Shown: positions 41,322 to 49,812 of the stretch, one piece after another
Layout: each line of letters opens with the position of its first letter
How positions within the stretch are numbered: the first letter of the stretch is position 1
DNA from: CBDHCC01 sp965219235
Lineage (GTDB): Bacteria; Pseudomonadota; Alphaproteobacteria; Sphingomonadales; Sphingomonadaceae
Direction of reading: 5' to 3'
Length of the DNA stretch: 64,000 nt
NCBI GenBank assembly: GCA_965219235.1
Contig: OZ244721.1
Span: 2,046,001 to 2,110,000 of the forward strand
The notes under the pieces: generated by a model
Databases searched by the model: none
What the model saw: the letters and a program-made list of their open reading frames with translations, nothing else
Told to the model about the DNA's origin: nothing
Made by a program: the position numbers and the translations under genes

Positions 41322-44193
41322 GGCTCGCGTCCGGCTTCAGATAGCGCGCCGCCACCGCGTGCACCTGGGCGGGCGTCATCGAGCCCAGCGCGCGCGCCAG
41401 CCGCTCCGGCAACAGCGCGATGCCCGGATCCCGGCTGACGCCCTCGAGCGTGCGCAGCCAGAAGGTGTTGCCGGAAAAGGCGCGCATGTAGGTCTGCGCC
41501 ACTGGCCCGCGCGCGCGGGCGAACTCGTCGGCGGCGATCGGGTTGGCGACCAGGTCGGCGGCGATCTCGCGGCTCAGCTGGAAGAAGTGGTCCGCGCTGC
41601 CGGGCCGCACCTGCCCCAGGACGAACAGGCTGCCGCCCGTGCTGGTGTCGCGCGGCCAGCGGCTGATGACCTGCGGGCTGTAGCTCTCGCCTTCCTCGGA
41701 ACGCAGGCGGTCGAGCAGCCGGTCGCCGAACACCGCGGCGAGGACCTCGAGCGCGTAGCTGTCCTCGATCCGCGCCAGACCCGCGCCCGTGGGCCAGGCG
41801 AGCACGGCGGCGGCCTGGTCGGCGGGACCGCCGTGCGTCGTCCGGATGGGCTCGCGCGTCGGCCGGAAGACGGGCTCGGCGAGCTGGGCGGGCGAGAGCG
41901 TCACCTCCCGCCGGGGGGGCAGGGCGCCGAAGGTCCGCGCCGCCTCCCGGATGGCGGTGTCGCGGTCGAAATCGCCGAAGATCGCCACCTCGACCGACCC
42001 CTGGGCGAGCACGGGGGACCAGTAGGCCTTCAGCCGGTCGGCGGTCAGGCGCTCGATCTCCGCCTTGTCCGGCGCCGCCCAGCGCGGGTCGCCGCCGTGC
42101 AGAACGCCTTCCAGGTCGCGGTTCACGACGGCGTTGGCGGAATTGTCCTGCGAACCGTAGCTCGCGAGCAGCACGTCGCGGATCCGCTCCACGGCGCGGG
42201 CGTTCCAGGAGGGGTGGGCGAGCTTCGTCGCCAGGAAGCGCAGCTGGTCGCCCAGGTCCTCGCGCCGCGTCGTACCGGACAGCGAGAAGTGTGTGTCCTC
42301 CGCCGCGAAGGTCATGCCGATCTGGCGGCCGGTGGTCAGCCGGTCGAGCTGGTCCAGGTCGAGGCCGGCGAGGCCCGCATCGACGAGCGCCTGCTCGCCC
42401 GACCAGGCGAACGACGCCCGGTCCCCGCCCAGACCCGCCAGCCCGGTGCCGAAGCGGACATCGACATAGATGCGTCCCGCTTCGGAGTCGTTGGGAAAGA
42501 GCACCAGGTTCACGCCGTTCGACAGGCGCGCGACCTGCGTCTTCAGCTCGTTGTTGGCGCCCGGCAGCAGGGTCGGGCCGCCGATCACGGTCGCGGGTGC
42601 GCCGAGGGCCGGCAGCACGTCCATGCTGAGCGGCTCCGCCTCCTTGCGGCCGGCGGCGACGTCGACTGCGATCGGGCGGTCGATCGCGGCCAGCAGCTCC
42701 TGCGCCGCGCCCGCGTCGGTGGCCGGCAGGGACAGGAGCGCGCGCATCGGCGTGCCCTCGAACAGCTCCGCCGTCGCGCGCTGGATCGCGGCGGGCGTGA
42801 AGGACGGCTTGGCCGAGCGGAAGATTTGGAGCGCGCCGGCGGCGGTCGTGCTCGTCTCGGCGATGTCGAGCGCGCCGACCAGGTCGTCGGCCAGCTCCGC
42901 TCCGGGCCGCGCCGGCTCGTTCGACGCGGCGGTCACCAGCGCCTGCTCGTACTCGGTGGTCTCGCGATCGATCTCGGCCTGGGTGGGCGGGATCGCGACC
43001 GCGTCGGCGATCGCCGCGCGGACGTCGTCCACCGCCGCCGCCCACTTGTCGCCGGCGGGCACCAGCGAGACGGAGGTCACGTCGGCGGAGCGCACGACAT
43101 CGTCGCGCGTCACGCCGGCATACAGGAACGACGCGCCGGCGCGCGCCTGGCTCTCCAGACGGCGGTTGAGGATCTGGAGCGCCAGCTGCGTGCGCATCAG
43201 GCCCTGGTTGTAGGGCACGGTGTCCGCCTTCCAGCGCCAGGGACGCAGCACCGCCATCTCGACGCGCGCGGGCAGCGAGGGTTCGACGACCACGCCCACG
43301 CGCGGGGCGTCCGGATCGGGCACCCCCAGGCCGGTCGCAGCCGGTGCGGACGCCCTGGCCGTCCAGGCGCCGAACTGTCGCTGGACCATCGGCACGACGA
43401 GCGCGGGGTCGATGTCGCCGGCGATCACGACGACCGCGCGGTCGGGCCGATACCAGCGGTCGTGGAACGCCTTCAGCGTGGCGGGCGTCGCCGCCTCCAG
43501 CGTCTCGACCGAACCGATCGGATCGTGCGCGGCGAAGGGCTGGCCGGCGAAGAACAGCTCGCGCAGACGGTCGTTCACGCGGCGCTCCGGCCCCTGCCCC
43601 TCGCGCAGCTCCGCTCCGACGACCTTGGTCTCCGCGGCGGTCGAGGCGGGATCGAAGCTCGGCTCGGCCATCATGCCCGACAGGATCTTCAGGCTCTCCT
43701 CCAGCCCGGCCGGCTGGGCGGAGGGCAGGTCGAGCTTGTAGGTGGTCGACACCGGCGTCGTCGCGGCGTTCGAGTCCGAGCCGAAGGTGACGCCCAGGCG
43801 CTGCCAGATGCGCTTGGACTCGCCGTCGGGCACGTACCGGGAGCCGCGGAACGAGATGTGCTCCATCAGATGGGCCCAGCCGGCCTGCGCCGCCGTCTCG
43901 TCGAGCGATCCCACGTCCATGCGCACCCGGACCGACACCTGTCCCGGCGGCACGCCGTTCCGGCGCACGGCGTAGCGCACGCCGTTGGGCAGCTCGCCGA
44001 AGACCCAGCCCGGGTCCATGGGAATGTCGGAATTCTCGTAGAACCAGCCGCGCGAGGCGTCGAGCGGGACGGCGGGAGGCGCCACCGCCCGCTCCGAGGA
44101 CGCGACCGCCGCCGTCTGCGCCGCAGCGGCGGGGCCGAGGATCAGCGAGGCGGAGAGCGCGAGAAGGCCGAACGGCCGCAGTACCGGGGTCAT
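41293..44193 (-). CDS. M16-family zinc metallopeptidase, exported, two-repeat form
   Basis: A 966-residue peptidase with a signal peptide (LRPFGLLALSASLILGPAAA). The active half has the inverted zinc motif HLMEH at 108-112 in GWAHLMEHISFRGSRYVPDG, and the downstream Glu in VVGAELREGQGPERRVND. The second, inactive half starts near residue 530 and includes the Arg-Tyr-like region (VNPIAADEFARARGPVAQT). The layout matches full-length pitrilysin/PqqL-like enzymes. It probably degrades peptides in the periplasm or, as in PqqL, peptides brought in by outer-membrane receptors. No partner gene is adjacent. Confidence 0.9.
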   Translation of the reverse strand: MTPVLRPFGLLALSASLILGPAAAAQTAAVASSERAVAPPAVPLDASRGWFYENSDIPMDPGWVFGELPNGVRYAVRRNGVPPGQVSVRVRMDVGSLDETAAQAGWAHLMEHISFRGSRYVPDGESKRIWQRLGVTFGSDSNAATTPVSTTYKLDLPSAQPAGLEESLKILSGMMAEPSFDPASTAAETKVVGAELREGQGPERRVNDRLRELFFAGQPFAAHDPIGSVETLEAATPATLKAFHDRWYRPDRAVVVIAGDIDPALVVPMVQRQFGAWTARASAPAATGLGVPDPDAPRVGVVVEPSLPARVEMAVLRPWRWKADTVPYNQGLMRTQLALQILNRRLESQARAGASFLYAGVTRDDVVRSADVTSVSLVPAGDKWAAAVDDVRAAIADAVAIPPTQAEIDRETTEYEQALVTAASNEPARPGAELADDLVGALDIAETSTTAAGALQIFRSAKPSFTPAAIQRATAELFEGTPMRALLSLPATDAGAAQELLAAIDRPIAVDVAAGRKEAEPLSMDVLPALGAPATVIGGPTLLPGANNELKTQVARLSNGVNLVLFPNDSEAGRIYVDVRFGTGLAGLGGDRASFAWSGEQALVDAGLAGLDLDQLDRLTTGRQIGMTFAAEDTHFSLSGTTRREDLGDQLRFLATKLAHPSWNARAVERIRDVLLASYGSQDNSANAVVNRDLEGVLHGGDPRWAAPDKAEIERLTADRLKAYWSPVLAQGSVEVAIFGDFDRDTAIREAARTFGALPPRREVTLSPAQLAEPVFRPTREPIRTTHGGPADQAAAVLAWPTGAGLARIEDSYALEVLAAVFGDRLLDRLRSEEGESYSPQVISRWPRDTSTGGSLFVLGQVRPGSADHFFQLSREIAADLVANPIAADEFARARGPVAQTYMRAFSGNTFWLRTLEGVSRDPGIALLPERLARALGSMTPAQVHAVAARYLKPDASLSWVVTPKP

Positions 44194-44307
44194 GGCCGGG
44201 TTTATAGCGCCCAAAGCTGTCGCGCGCCTGACAAATCGTCGTCCGCGACCCTGCCCCACCTCCTCCCCCACCTTGCCATCCCCCACCCTCCGCGCCACAT
44301 CGGCTCC

Positions 44308-44874
44308 ATGCACATAGAGATCGAGACCACCCCCAACCCGGCGACGGTGAAGTTCCTGCCCGGTCAGGCAGTGATGGCGGACGGCACCCGCGACTTCGCC
44401 ACGCCCGAGGACGCGGAGGCGTCGCCGCTCGCCGACGCGCTGTTCGGCCTGGGCGATGTGGAGGGCGTGTTCCTCGGCCGCGACTTCGTCAGCGTCACCA
44501 AGGCGCCGGGCAGCGACTGGATGACGGTGAAGCCGCAGGTGCTCACCATCCTGCTCGACCATTTCGCGTCCGGGGCACCGCTGTTCCACGAGGCGGGCGG
44601 CGCCGCGGCCGGCGATCCCGCGCCGTTCCCCGTGGCGCCGGAGGACGAGGACATCGTCGCCCAGATCGCCGAACTGATCGACACGCGGGTGCGTCCGGCG
44701 GTGGCGGCCGACGGCGGCGACATCGTCCTGCGGGGCTTCGACAAGGGCACCGTGTTCCTCTCGATGCAGGGGGCCTGCGCGGGCTGTCCGTCCTCGACCA
44801 TGACGCTGAAGAACGGTGTCGAGCAGCTGCTCAAACACTACGTGCCCGAGGTGACCGAGGTGCGCGCGGCGTGA
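44308..44874 (+). CDS. NifU-like Fe-S scaffold/carrier protein
   Basis: A 188-residue protein combining an N-terminal Nfu_N domain (IEIETTPNPATVKFLPGQAV) with a C-terminal NifU domain (DTRVRPAVAADGGDIVLRGF). The cluster-binding CxxC sits in MQGACAGCPSSTMTLKNGVE. This is the mature two-domain form that carries 4Fe-4S clusters to client enzymes. A GTGA overlap couples it to the nitroreductase-like gene that follows, and then to tsaB and rimI, an order common in alphaproteobacteria. Confidence 0.92.
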   Translation: MHIEIETTPNPATVKFLPGQAVMADGTRDFATPEDAEASPLADALFGLGDVEGVFLGRDFVSVTKAPGSDWMTVKPQVLTILLDHFASGAPLFHEAGGAAAGDPAPFPVAPEDEDIVAQIAELIDTRVRPAVAADGGDIVLRGFDKGTVFLSMQGACAGCPSSTMTLKNGVEQLLKHYVPEVTEVRAA

Positions 44875-45479
44875 GCGGGGCGTCGGCCGTGACCCCGCGC
44901 CTGGACGACCGCGCGATCGATCAGCTGTTCGTCCAGGCGCGGACCTTCAACGGCTACACCGACGCGCCGTTCGGAGAGGCGGACGCGCGTGCCATCGCCA
45001 AGCTGGTCGCCGACGGTCCCACGTCCGCCAACCAGCAGCCCGCGCGCTTCGTCTGGTGCCTGACGCAAGAGAGCCGCGACCGCCTGGCCGACTGCGCCGG
45101 TGGCAACAATCCCGACAAGATCCGCGCCGCGCCGGCCGCCGTCGTGATCGGCATGGACCTTGAGTTCCACGAGCACCTCCCCTGGCTGTTCCCCCACGCC
45201 GACGCGAAGAGCTGGTTCGGCGATCCGGATGGCCGCCGCCAGTCCGCCTTTCGCAACTCGTCGCTGCAGGGCGCCTATCTGATCCTGGCGGCGCGCGCGC
45301 TCGGCTGGGACACGGGACCGATGTCGGGCTTCGATCCCGGGGCGGTCGAAGCCGCCTTCTTCGACGACCAACCCACCGTGCGCGCGAACTTCATCTCGAC
45401 GCTCGGGCGCGGGGATCGGGCCAGCCTGTTCCCCCGCTCTCCCCGGCCGGAGTTCGAGCGCTTCAACCGTTTCGCCTGA
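44871..45479 (+). CDS. Malonic semialdehyde reductase-like nitroreductase (RutE/HadB family)
   Basis: A 202-residue FMN-dependent oxidoreductase. The start GTG overlaps the NifU stop. The family opening LDDRAIDQLFVQARTFNGY is followed by the FMN-binding GPTSANQQPARFVWC, GMDLEFHEHLPWLFPHADA, NSSLQGAYLILAARALGWD and DTGPMSGFDPGAVE. These match RutE-type proteins, which reduce malonic semialdehyde in uracil breakdown, but no other rut genes are nearby. In many sphingomonads the gene stands alone, so its actual substrate may differ. Confidence 0.85.
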   Translation: MSGASAVTPRLDDRAIDQLFVQARTFNGYTDAPFGEADARAIAKLVADGPTSANQQPARFVWCLTQESRDRLADCAGGNNPDKIRAAPAAVVIGMDLEFHEHLPWLFPHADAKSWFGDPDGRRQSAFRNSSLQGAYLILAARALGWDTGPMSGFDPGAVEAAFFDDQPTVRANFISTLGRGDRASLFPRSPRPEFERFNRFA

Positions 45480-45485
45480 GCGCCG

Positions 45486-46085
45486 GTGCGGGTCCTGGCG
45501 TTCGACACCGCGACCCCCGCGCTGACGCTGGGGGTCTGGGAGGACGGCGCGCTGACCGCGCGGACGCACGAGGTCATCGGCCGGGGCCATGCCGAGCGGC
45601 TGGTGCCCGCGCTCGCCGGACTGCCGCACGGCGGGCGAGCGGACCGCATCGTGGTCGGTGTCGGGCCGGGCAGCTTCACCGGCATCCGGGTCGGCCTCGC
45701 CGCCGCGCGCGCGCTGGCGCTCGCCTGGGGCGCGGAGATGGCCGGGCTGTCCACCCTGGCGCTCGTCGCCGCCGCGGCGGAATCGCGGGACGGCGAGGTG
45801 GTGGCGCTGGTGAACGGCGGCCATGGCGCGGCCTTCGCGCAGGCCTTCGCCGCCGATCCGCTCTCGCCGCTCGGCGCGGGCCTCGCGGTGCCGTTCGCCG
45901 GACTGGCCGACTGGGTGGGCGGCCGACCGGCATTCGGCCCCGCCGCGCTGTCCGGGCACCTGCCGGATCTGCGGCCGACCGATCCCGACATCGCCCGCCT
46001 GCCGCGCGCCGCCGCTTTGGCCACCCTGCCCGTCGCCGCGCTCTACGGACGCGGACCGGATGCCCGGCCCCCCGTCGGTCCGTGA
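45486..46085 (+). CDS. tsaB: TsaB, tRNA threonylcarbamoyladenosine biosynthesis
   Basis: A 199-residue ASKHA-fold protein that, with TsaD and TsaE, transfers threonylcarbamoyl to A37 of ANN-decoding tRNAs. The ASKHA opening VLAFDTATPALTLGVWEDG and the diagnostic GVGPGSFTGIRVGLAAARAL are clear. It lacks the metal-binding His residues of TsaD, as TsaB should. Start GTG, six bases after the reductase stop. It overlaps rimI by four bases. Confidence 0.9.
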   Translation: MRVLAFDTATPALTLGVWEDGALTARTHEVIGRGHAERLVPALAGLPHGGRADRIVVGVGPGSFTGIRVGLAAARALALAWGAEMAGLSTLALVAAAAESRDGEVVALVNGGHGAAFAQAFAADPLSPLGAGLAVPFAGLADWVGGRPAFGPAALSGHLPDLRPTDPDIARLPRAAALATLPVAALYGRGPDARPPVGP

Positions 46086-46552
46086 GCTGGATCGCCGAGC
46101 GCTGGTCGCCGACCCCCGCCAACCTCGACGCGGTGATGGCCGTGATGGAGGCTGGCTTCCCCGCCCGCTGGGGCGAGCGGTGGTCGCGCACGCAGCTCTC
46201 CGGGCTGCTCTCGGGCGACCCGAAGGCCTGGCTGCTCGTGGTCTGCGAGGATCGGGCGCTCGCCGGCTTCGCGCTCGCCCGCACGGTGATCGACGCCGCC
46301 GAGCTGATGCTGCTGGCGGTGGACCCGCGGCATCGCCGCTGCGGGGTCGCCACCGCGCTGCTGCGCGGCGTCGCCGAGCGCGCGGCGCGAACGGGCGCGA
46401 CCAGCCTGTTCGCCGAAGTGCGCCACGGGAACGACGCCGAAAAGTTCTATCGCGCCCAAGGCTTCGCCGTCGCCGGTCGACGCCCCCGCTACTATCGCTC
46501 GACTGACGGCAGCGCACACGACGCCATGACGATGCGCCTGCCGCTCGAATAA
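46082..46552 (+). CDS. rimI: RimI-like ribosomal protein N-acetyltransferase
   Basis: A 156-residue GNAT acetyltransferase. The acetyl-CoA loop is LLAVDPRHRRCGVATALLRG (the R/QxxGxG/A motif as RHRRCGVA) and the C-terminal catalytic region is GNDAEKFYRAQGFAVAGRRP. Position directly after tsaB is the usual one for RimI, which acetylates the N terminus of ribosomal protein bS18 in E. coli. The Trp/Arg-rich N terminus (WIAERWSPTPANLDAVMAVM) is typical of the alphaproteobacterial form. Confidence 0.85.
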   Translation: MSWIAERWSPTPANLDAVMAVMEAGFPARWGERWSRTQLSGLLSGDPKAWLLVVCEDRALAGFALARTVIDAAELMLLAVDPRHRRCGVATALLRGVAERAARTGATSLFAEVRHGNDAEKFYRAQGFAVAGRRPRYYRSTDGSAHDAMTMRLPLE

Positions 46553-46648
46553 AGCCATCTGCGGGACTGGAAGTGCGGCGGTAAGTTGATTATGTGCGCG
46601 GCCATCGAAGACGACTTCGACAGAACTCACACAGATTGGAACACGATC

Positions 46649-47080
46649 ATGAATGATGAATCCACCTCCGCCGACATGCTGGTGACGTTGACCGCCGACA
46701 TCGTCGCCGCGCATCTGGGTGCCGCCGGCAGCAACGTGGCGATCGACGACGTGCCGGAACTGATCACCAAGGTTCACGGCGCGCTCGCCGGCCTGGGCCA
46801 CAGTCCCGAACCGGAACCGGAGCCGCAGGAACCCGCCGTCTCCGTCCGCCAGTCGATCAAGCCGGACTATCTCGTCTGTCTGGAAGACGGCAAGAAGCTC
46901 AAGATGCTGAAGCGCTACCTGATGACGAACTACCAGATGACGCCGGACCAGTACCGCGCCAAATGGAACCTGCCGGCCGACTATCCGATGGTGGCGCCCA
47001 ACTACGCCGAGCAGCGCCGCGATCTGGCCAAGAAGATCGGCCTCGGCCGCAAGCCAGGCCAGTCGCCCAGGAAGAAGTGA
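46649..47080 (+). CDS. MucR/Ros-family transcriptional regulator
   Basis: A 143-residue DNA-binding protein. The N-terminal helix (LVTLTADIVAAHLGAAGSNV) and the linker rich in Glu/Pro precede the MucR box VCLEDGKKLKMLKRYLMTNY followed by QMTPDQYRAKWNLPADYPMV. In classical MucR/Ros the zinc ligands include two His residues in RHLxxxH. Here these are Tyr and Asn (RYLMTNY), so metal binding in the usual way is doubtful. The form is known in sphingomonads. MucR proteins act as global regulators and nucleoid-type silencers of AT-rich promoters. An ATG at 46649 is preferred to the ATG 63 bases upstream. Confidence 0.88.
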   Translation: MNDESTSADMLVTLTADIVAAHLGAAGSNVAIDDVPELITKVHGALAGLGHSPEPEPEPQEPAVSVRQSIKPDYLVCLEDGKKLKMLKRYLMTNYQMTPDQYRAKWNLPADYPMVAPNYAEQRRDLAKKIGLGRKPGQSPRKK

Positions 47081-47175
47081 GGATGTCGGGGGCGCTTTTC
47101 AGCATGGAGCGTCCCCGCTCCTGCCGCGATGCCCAGCCCTTTGCCGGTGTCCGCGTCGTCCGCTAAGGACCGATC

Positions 47176-47601
47176 ATGCCGCAACGGATCGACATCGAAC
47201 AGCTCTGCGCGGAGCGGGGCCTCCGGATCACCGACCAACGCCGCGTGATCGCGCGCGTGCTGTCCGACAGCGACGACCATCCCGATGTCGACAAGGTCTA
47301 TCAGCGCGCGTCGGCGATCGACCCGAACATCTCGATCGCCACCGTCTATCGCACCGTGCGCCTGTTCGAGGAGGCGGGCATCCTCAACCGCCACGACTTC
47401 GGCGACGGGCGCTCGCGCTACGAGCCGACGACAGAGGAGCACCACGACCACCTGATCGACGTCGAGAGCGGCGCGGTCATGGAGTTCGCCGACGAGGAGC
47501 TCGAGGCGCTGCAGAAGCAGATCGCCGAACGCATGGGCTATCGCTTGGTCGACCACCGGATGGAGCTCTACGCGGTGCCGCTCAAGCCGAAGGGCGAATA
47601 G
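47176..47601 (+). CDS. Fur-family metal-responsive repressor
   Basis: A 141-residue regulator with the winged helix LRITDQRRVIARVLSDSDDH, recognition region ISIATVYRTVRLFEEAGILN and the metal-sensing HHDHLIDVESGAVMEF. The C-terminal Cys pairs of structural zinc sites are absent, as in alphaproteobacterial Fur/Mur proteins, which respond to iron or manganese. The HHDHLIDV form fits Fur/Mur better than Zur. Therefore this protein is probably not the regulator of the AT-rich sites in the left part of the window. It lies downstream of mucR and directly upstream of plsC. Confidence 0.9.
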   Translation: MPQRIDIEQLCAERGLRITDQRRVIARVLSDSDDHPDVDKVYQRASAIDPNISIATVYRTVRLFEEAGILNRHDFGDGRSRYEPTTEEHHDHLIDVESGAVMEFADEELEALQKQIAERMGYRLVDHRMELYAVPLKPKGE

Positions 47602-48354
47602 CTGGGCCGCCTGCGCTTCGCCGCGCGGCTGGCGGCGATCGTCGCGCTGACCGCGCTGTGCGTGCCGCTGCACTGGACCGCGCGGCGTTTCGGGACCGGA
47701 CGATCCCCCTGGCCGCGCCGCTATCTACGCCGGGTCGGCCAGATCGTCGGCGCGCGGGTGACGGTGGCCGGCCGGCCGCTGGTCCGAGACGTCGTGTTCG
47801 TCTCCAACCACGTCTCGCCGCTCGACATCCTCGTGCTGGCGGGCGCCAGCGGCACCGCGTTCGTCGCCAAGGGCGAGCTGGAGGACGTGCCGGTTGTGGG
47901 CGCGCTGTGCGACATGAACAACACCCTGTATGTGAAGCGCGACAGCCGGGCGGCGGTGGCGGCGCAACTCGACGTGATCCGCCGCGCGCTGGCCGACGGC
48001 TGGCCGGTGACGCTGTTCGCGGAGGGAACGACGGGCGACGGCCGCACGCTCGCGCCGTTCAAGCCCGCGCTGCTCGGCGTGCTCACCCCGCCGCCGCCCG
48101 GCGTGCGGGTGCAGCCGGTGGCGCTCGACTATCCCGATGCGGCCGAGATCGCCTGGACCACCGAGACCGGGTGGCAGAACTTCGTGCGGCTGTTGTCGAG
48201 GCCCGGCCGACTGCCGGTGACGGTGCGGTTCCTGGATCCGCTCGACCCGTCGGACTGCGGCGACCGCAAGGCGATCGCGGCGGCGACGCAGCGGGCGGTG
48301 GCGAGGGCCATCCAGTCCCTCTCCCCGGCGGAGGAGAGGGTTGCGGAGACTTAG
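47602..48354 (+). CDS. PlsC-type 1-acyl-glycerol-3-phosphate acyltransferase
   Basis: A membrane-bound acyltransferase of phospholipid synthesis. The catalytic HxxxxD is in VFVSNHVSPLDILVL and the acceptor-binding motif in VTLFAEGTTGDGR. The first 20 codons after the fur stop form a hydrophobic helix (RFAARLAAIVALTALCVPLH) that belongs to the family, but no ATG, GTG or TTG precedes it. Either a CTG at 47602, next to the fur TAG, is used, or translation starts at GTG 47662 without the helix. I favour the longer form. The C terminus runs into a repeat (SLSPAEERVAET). The miaB gene that often follows in related genomes is absent. Confidence 0.8.
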   Translation: MGRLRFAARLAAIVALTALCVPLHWTARRFGTGRSPWPRRYLRRVGQIVGARVTVAGRPLVRDVVFVSNHVSPLDILVLAGASGTAFVAKGELEDVPVVGALCDMNNTLYVKRDSRAAVAAQLDVIRRALADGWPVTLFAEGTTGDGRTLAPFKPALLGVLTPPPPGVRVQPVALDYPDAAEIAWTTETGWQNFVRLLSRPGRLPVTVRFLDPLDPSDCGDRKAIAAATQRAVARAIQSLSPAEERVAET

Positions 48355-48496
48355 CGAGCGCCAGCAAGCTCAGCCGTAGCTGGGTGAGGGTGGAGCGCCG
48401 CAGTAGGCGGCGCGCGAGCCTGCCCTCATCCAACTCCGGCCAGCCCCCGCTTCGCAGGAGCAAGCCTCCGTATCCTTCTCCCGCGCCGGGGAGAAG
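48317..48496. repeat. Palindromic repeat pair at and after the plsC end
   Basis: CCCTCTCCCCGGCGGAGGAG at 48317-48340, inside the last plsC codons, and CCTTCTCCCGCGCCGGGGAG at 48474-48496. Both belong to the CCCTCTCCC hairpin family. The DNA between them is non-coding. Confidence 0.5.
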
Positions 48497-48559
48497 AGTC
48501 GCTCATACAAACGTTCGCGGATCGTGACTCGTGAGGGTTGCCAGCAGCGGCGGCCCCTG

Positions 48560-48669
48560 ATTCAAGATGGCAAACGGACTGGAGTTTGCCATGCCGAGTG
48601 CGCTTCGAGCCTGAGGGCGCTGGCGAAGCGCCACGGCGTCAACCAGAAGACGGTCGCCAAGTGGAGGAC
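48560..48669 (+). mobile_element. IS481-like transposase, N-terminal helix-turn-helix remnant
   Basis: The frame reads SLRALAKRHGVNQKTVAKWR, the helix-turn-helix opening of a transposase group (compare ALAKRYGINPKTVAKWRKR). It breaks off at KWR, exactly where the frame of an acyl-CoA ligase fragment begins. Neither the catalytic DDE core nor terminal repeats are present. Confidence 0.5.
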
Positions 48670-48930
48670 GCGCTCGCCGCGCATCCGGCCGTGGTCGAGT
48701 GCGCCGTCGTCGGCGCTTTGGATGCCAAGTGGGTGGAGGCTGTGACCGCGTTCGTCGTCGTCCGCTCGGACGCGACCGTGACGGACGAAGCACTCCGCCA
48801 GCAGGTTCGCGTCCGGCTGCCGGGCCACAAGGTGCCGAAGCGGATCGTGCGGGTGAATTCACTGCCGAAGAGCGCGGTGGGCAAGGTGCTGCGGCACGCG
48901 CTGCGCGACCGGCTGAGGGAGGGGACATGA
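48661..48930 (+). pseudogene. Acyl-CoA synthetase (AMP-forming), C-terminal fragment
   Basis: The C-terminal swinging domain of an ANL-superfamily enzyme: VEDALAAHPAVVECAVVGAL, then TAFVVVRSDATVTDEALRQQ and KVPKRIVRVNSLPKSAVGKV, with the catalytic Lys in SAVGKVLR. The whole AMP-binding domain is missing. The 5' edge is joined to the transposase fragment inside GTGGAG. The stop overlaps the start of an enoyl-CoA hydratase fragment (ATGA), which indicates a former fatty-acid or aromatic-acid degradation operon. Confidence 0.75.
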
Positions 48931-49135
48931 GCGCGACGATTCGGGTGGAGCGCGACAATCCGGTGACGGTGGTCACGATCGACCGGCCGCACGTTCGCAA
49001 CGCCGTCGATCGCGCCACCGCCGAGACGCTTGCCGATGCCTTTCGTGCTTTCGAAAGAGACGAAGACGCCGCCGCCGCGGTGCTGACCGGCGCCGGCGGC
49101 ACCTTCTGCGCGGGCGCGAACCTCCAGGCGTTCGC
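48927..49135 (+). pseudogene. Enoyl-CoA hydratase/isomerase, N-terminal fragment
   Basis: An ATG start followed by TIRVERDNPVTVVTIDRPHV, then RNAVDRATAETLADAFRAFE and the oxyanion-hole segment GAGGTFCAGANLQAFAE. Similarity stops there and the frame runs into unrelated DNA at about 49135. The catalytic acid residues lie in the lost two thirds. Confidence 0.75.
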
Positions 49136-49139
49136 CGAA

Positions 49140-49500
49140 GCACCTTCTCGCCATGCGCCGTGCCGACCCACTGCCCGCGGACATCATCGTCCGTGATCCC
49201 GGTGAGCTGCGTGGCCTTCGCCGAATGGGCCGACCGGGGTCGATGAGTCCGGAGGCGCGGCACACGGCGCGGACCAGCTGGCCGAGGTAGGCGATCTCGA
49301 TCACGACATCCGTTATGGGGTTGAGGCCGGTCGTCTCCGTGTCGATTAGCCCCACCGTGCGGATGGGCTCGGTCGGATGCTCGTCACGGGCAGGTCGGCG
49401 GGGTGACCAACACGATGCAGGACGCGGCGGTCCGCGTTGAACGCGCACGTGCAGGCCGGTGCTCCGGATGGATGGAGCGCCGGGGATGGTGGTGTTCATG
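49140..49500 (-). pseudogene. DnaQ-like 3'-5' exonuclease, decayed
   Basis: On the minus strand the nuclease opening TVGLIDTETTGLNPITDVVI holds the DxE metal site. In other frames just up- and downstream lie NADRRVLHRVGHPADLPVT and QLTGITDDDVRGQWVGTAHG, which fit the same family before and after it. At least two frameshifts are therefore needed to join the pieces. The 3' end is cut at the hydratase fragment near 49140. An ATG at about 49500 could have been its start. Confidence 0.55.
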
Positions 49501-49502
49501 TT

Positions 49503-49812
49503 GATGGTTCCTCTTGCTCGACCGAGCGGGAGCGAGGCTTTTCCCCTCTCCTGGCTTGGCCACAGCATTGGCCATCAACTTGGAACTACCCGGCGCCCGT
49601 TTTCTGGGCGACCGCCGCTGCCTTCGGCGCGACAAAGCCACCAGGCGCCCGGGCGAACCGCAGCGGAACCGACGATCTTGCAATCCGCGCTGAGTCGCGC
49701 CAGCTTTCGAATGCGCTGGCAGGCGGCCATTTTTGGGCCAACGACGAGGGTCACCGCGCAAATCGGCCGATATCGAGGCCAATGATTTGAGCAGCTTACC
49801 TCTCGATAAAGC
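49503..49812. other. Intergenic DNA before tRNA-Gln
   Basis: About 310 bases with no frame that shows a family motif. It separates the decayed exonuclease from tRNA-Gln. No terminal repeats or integrase remnants were seen. Confidence 0.4.

Noticed and set aside
41251..44307. Plus-strand open frame running opposite the M16 gene into NifU
   Set aside because: Only the NifU part from ATG 44308 has a domain; the rest is antisense to the M16 peptidase.
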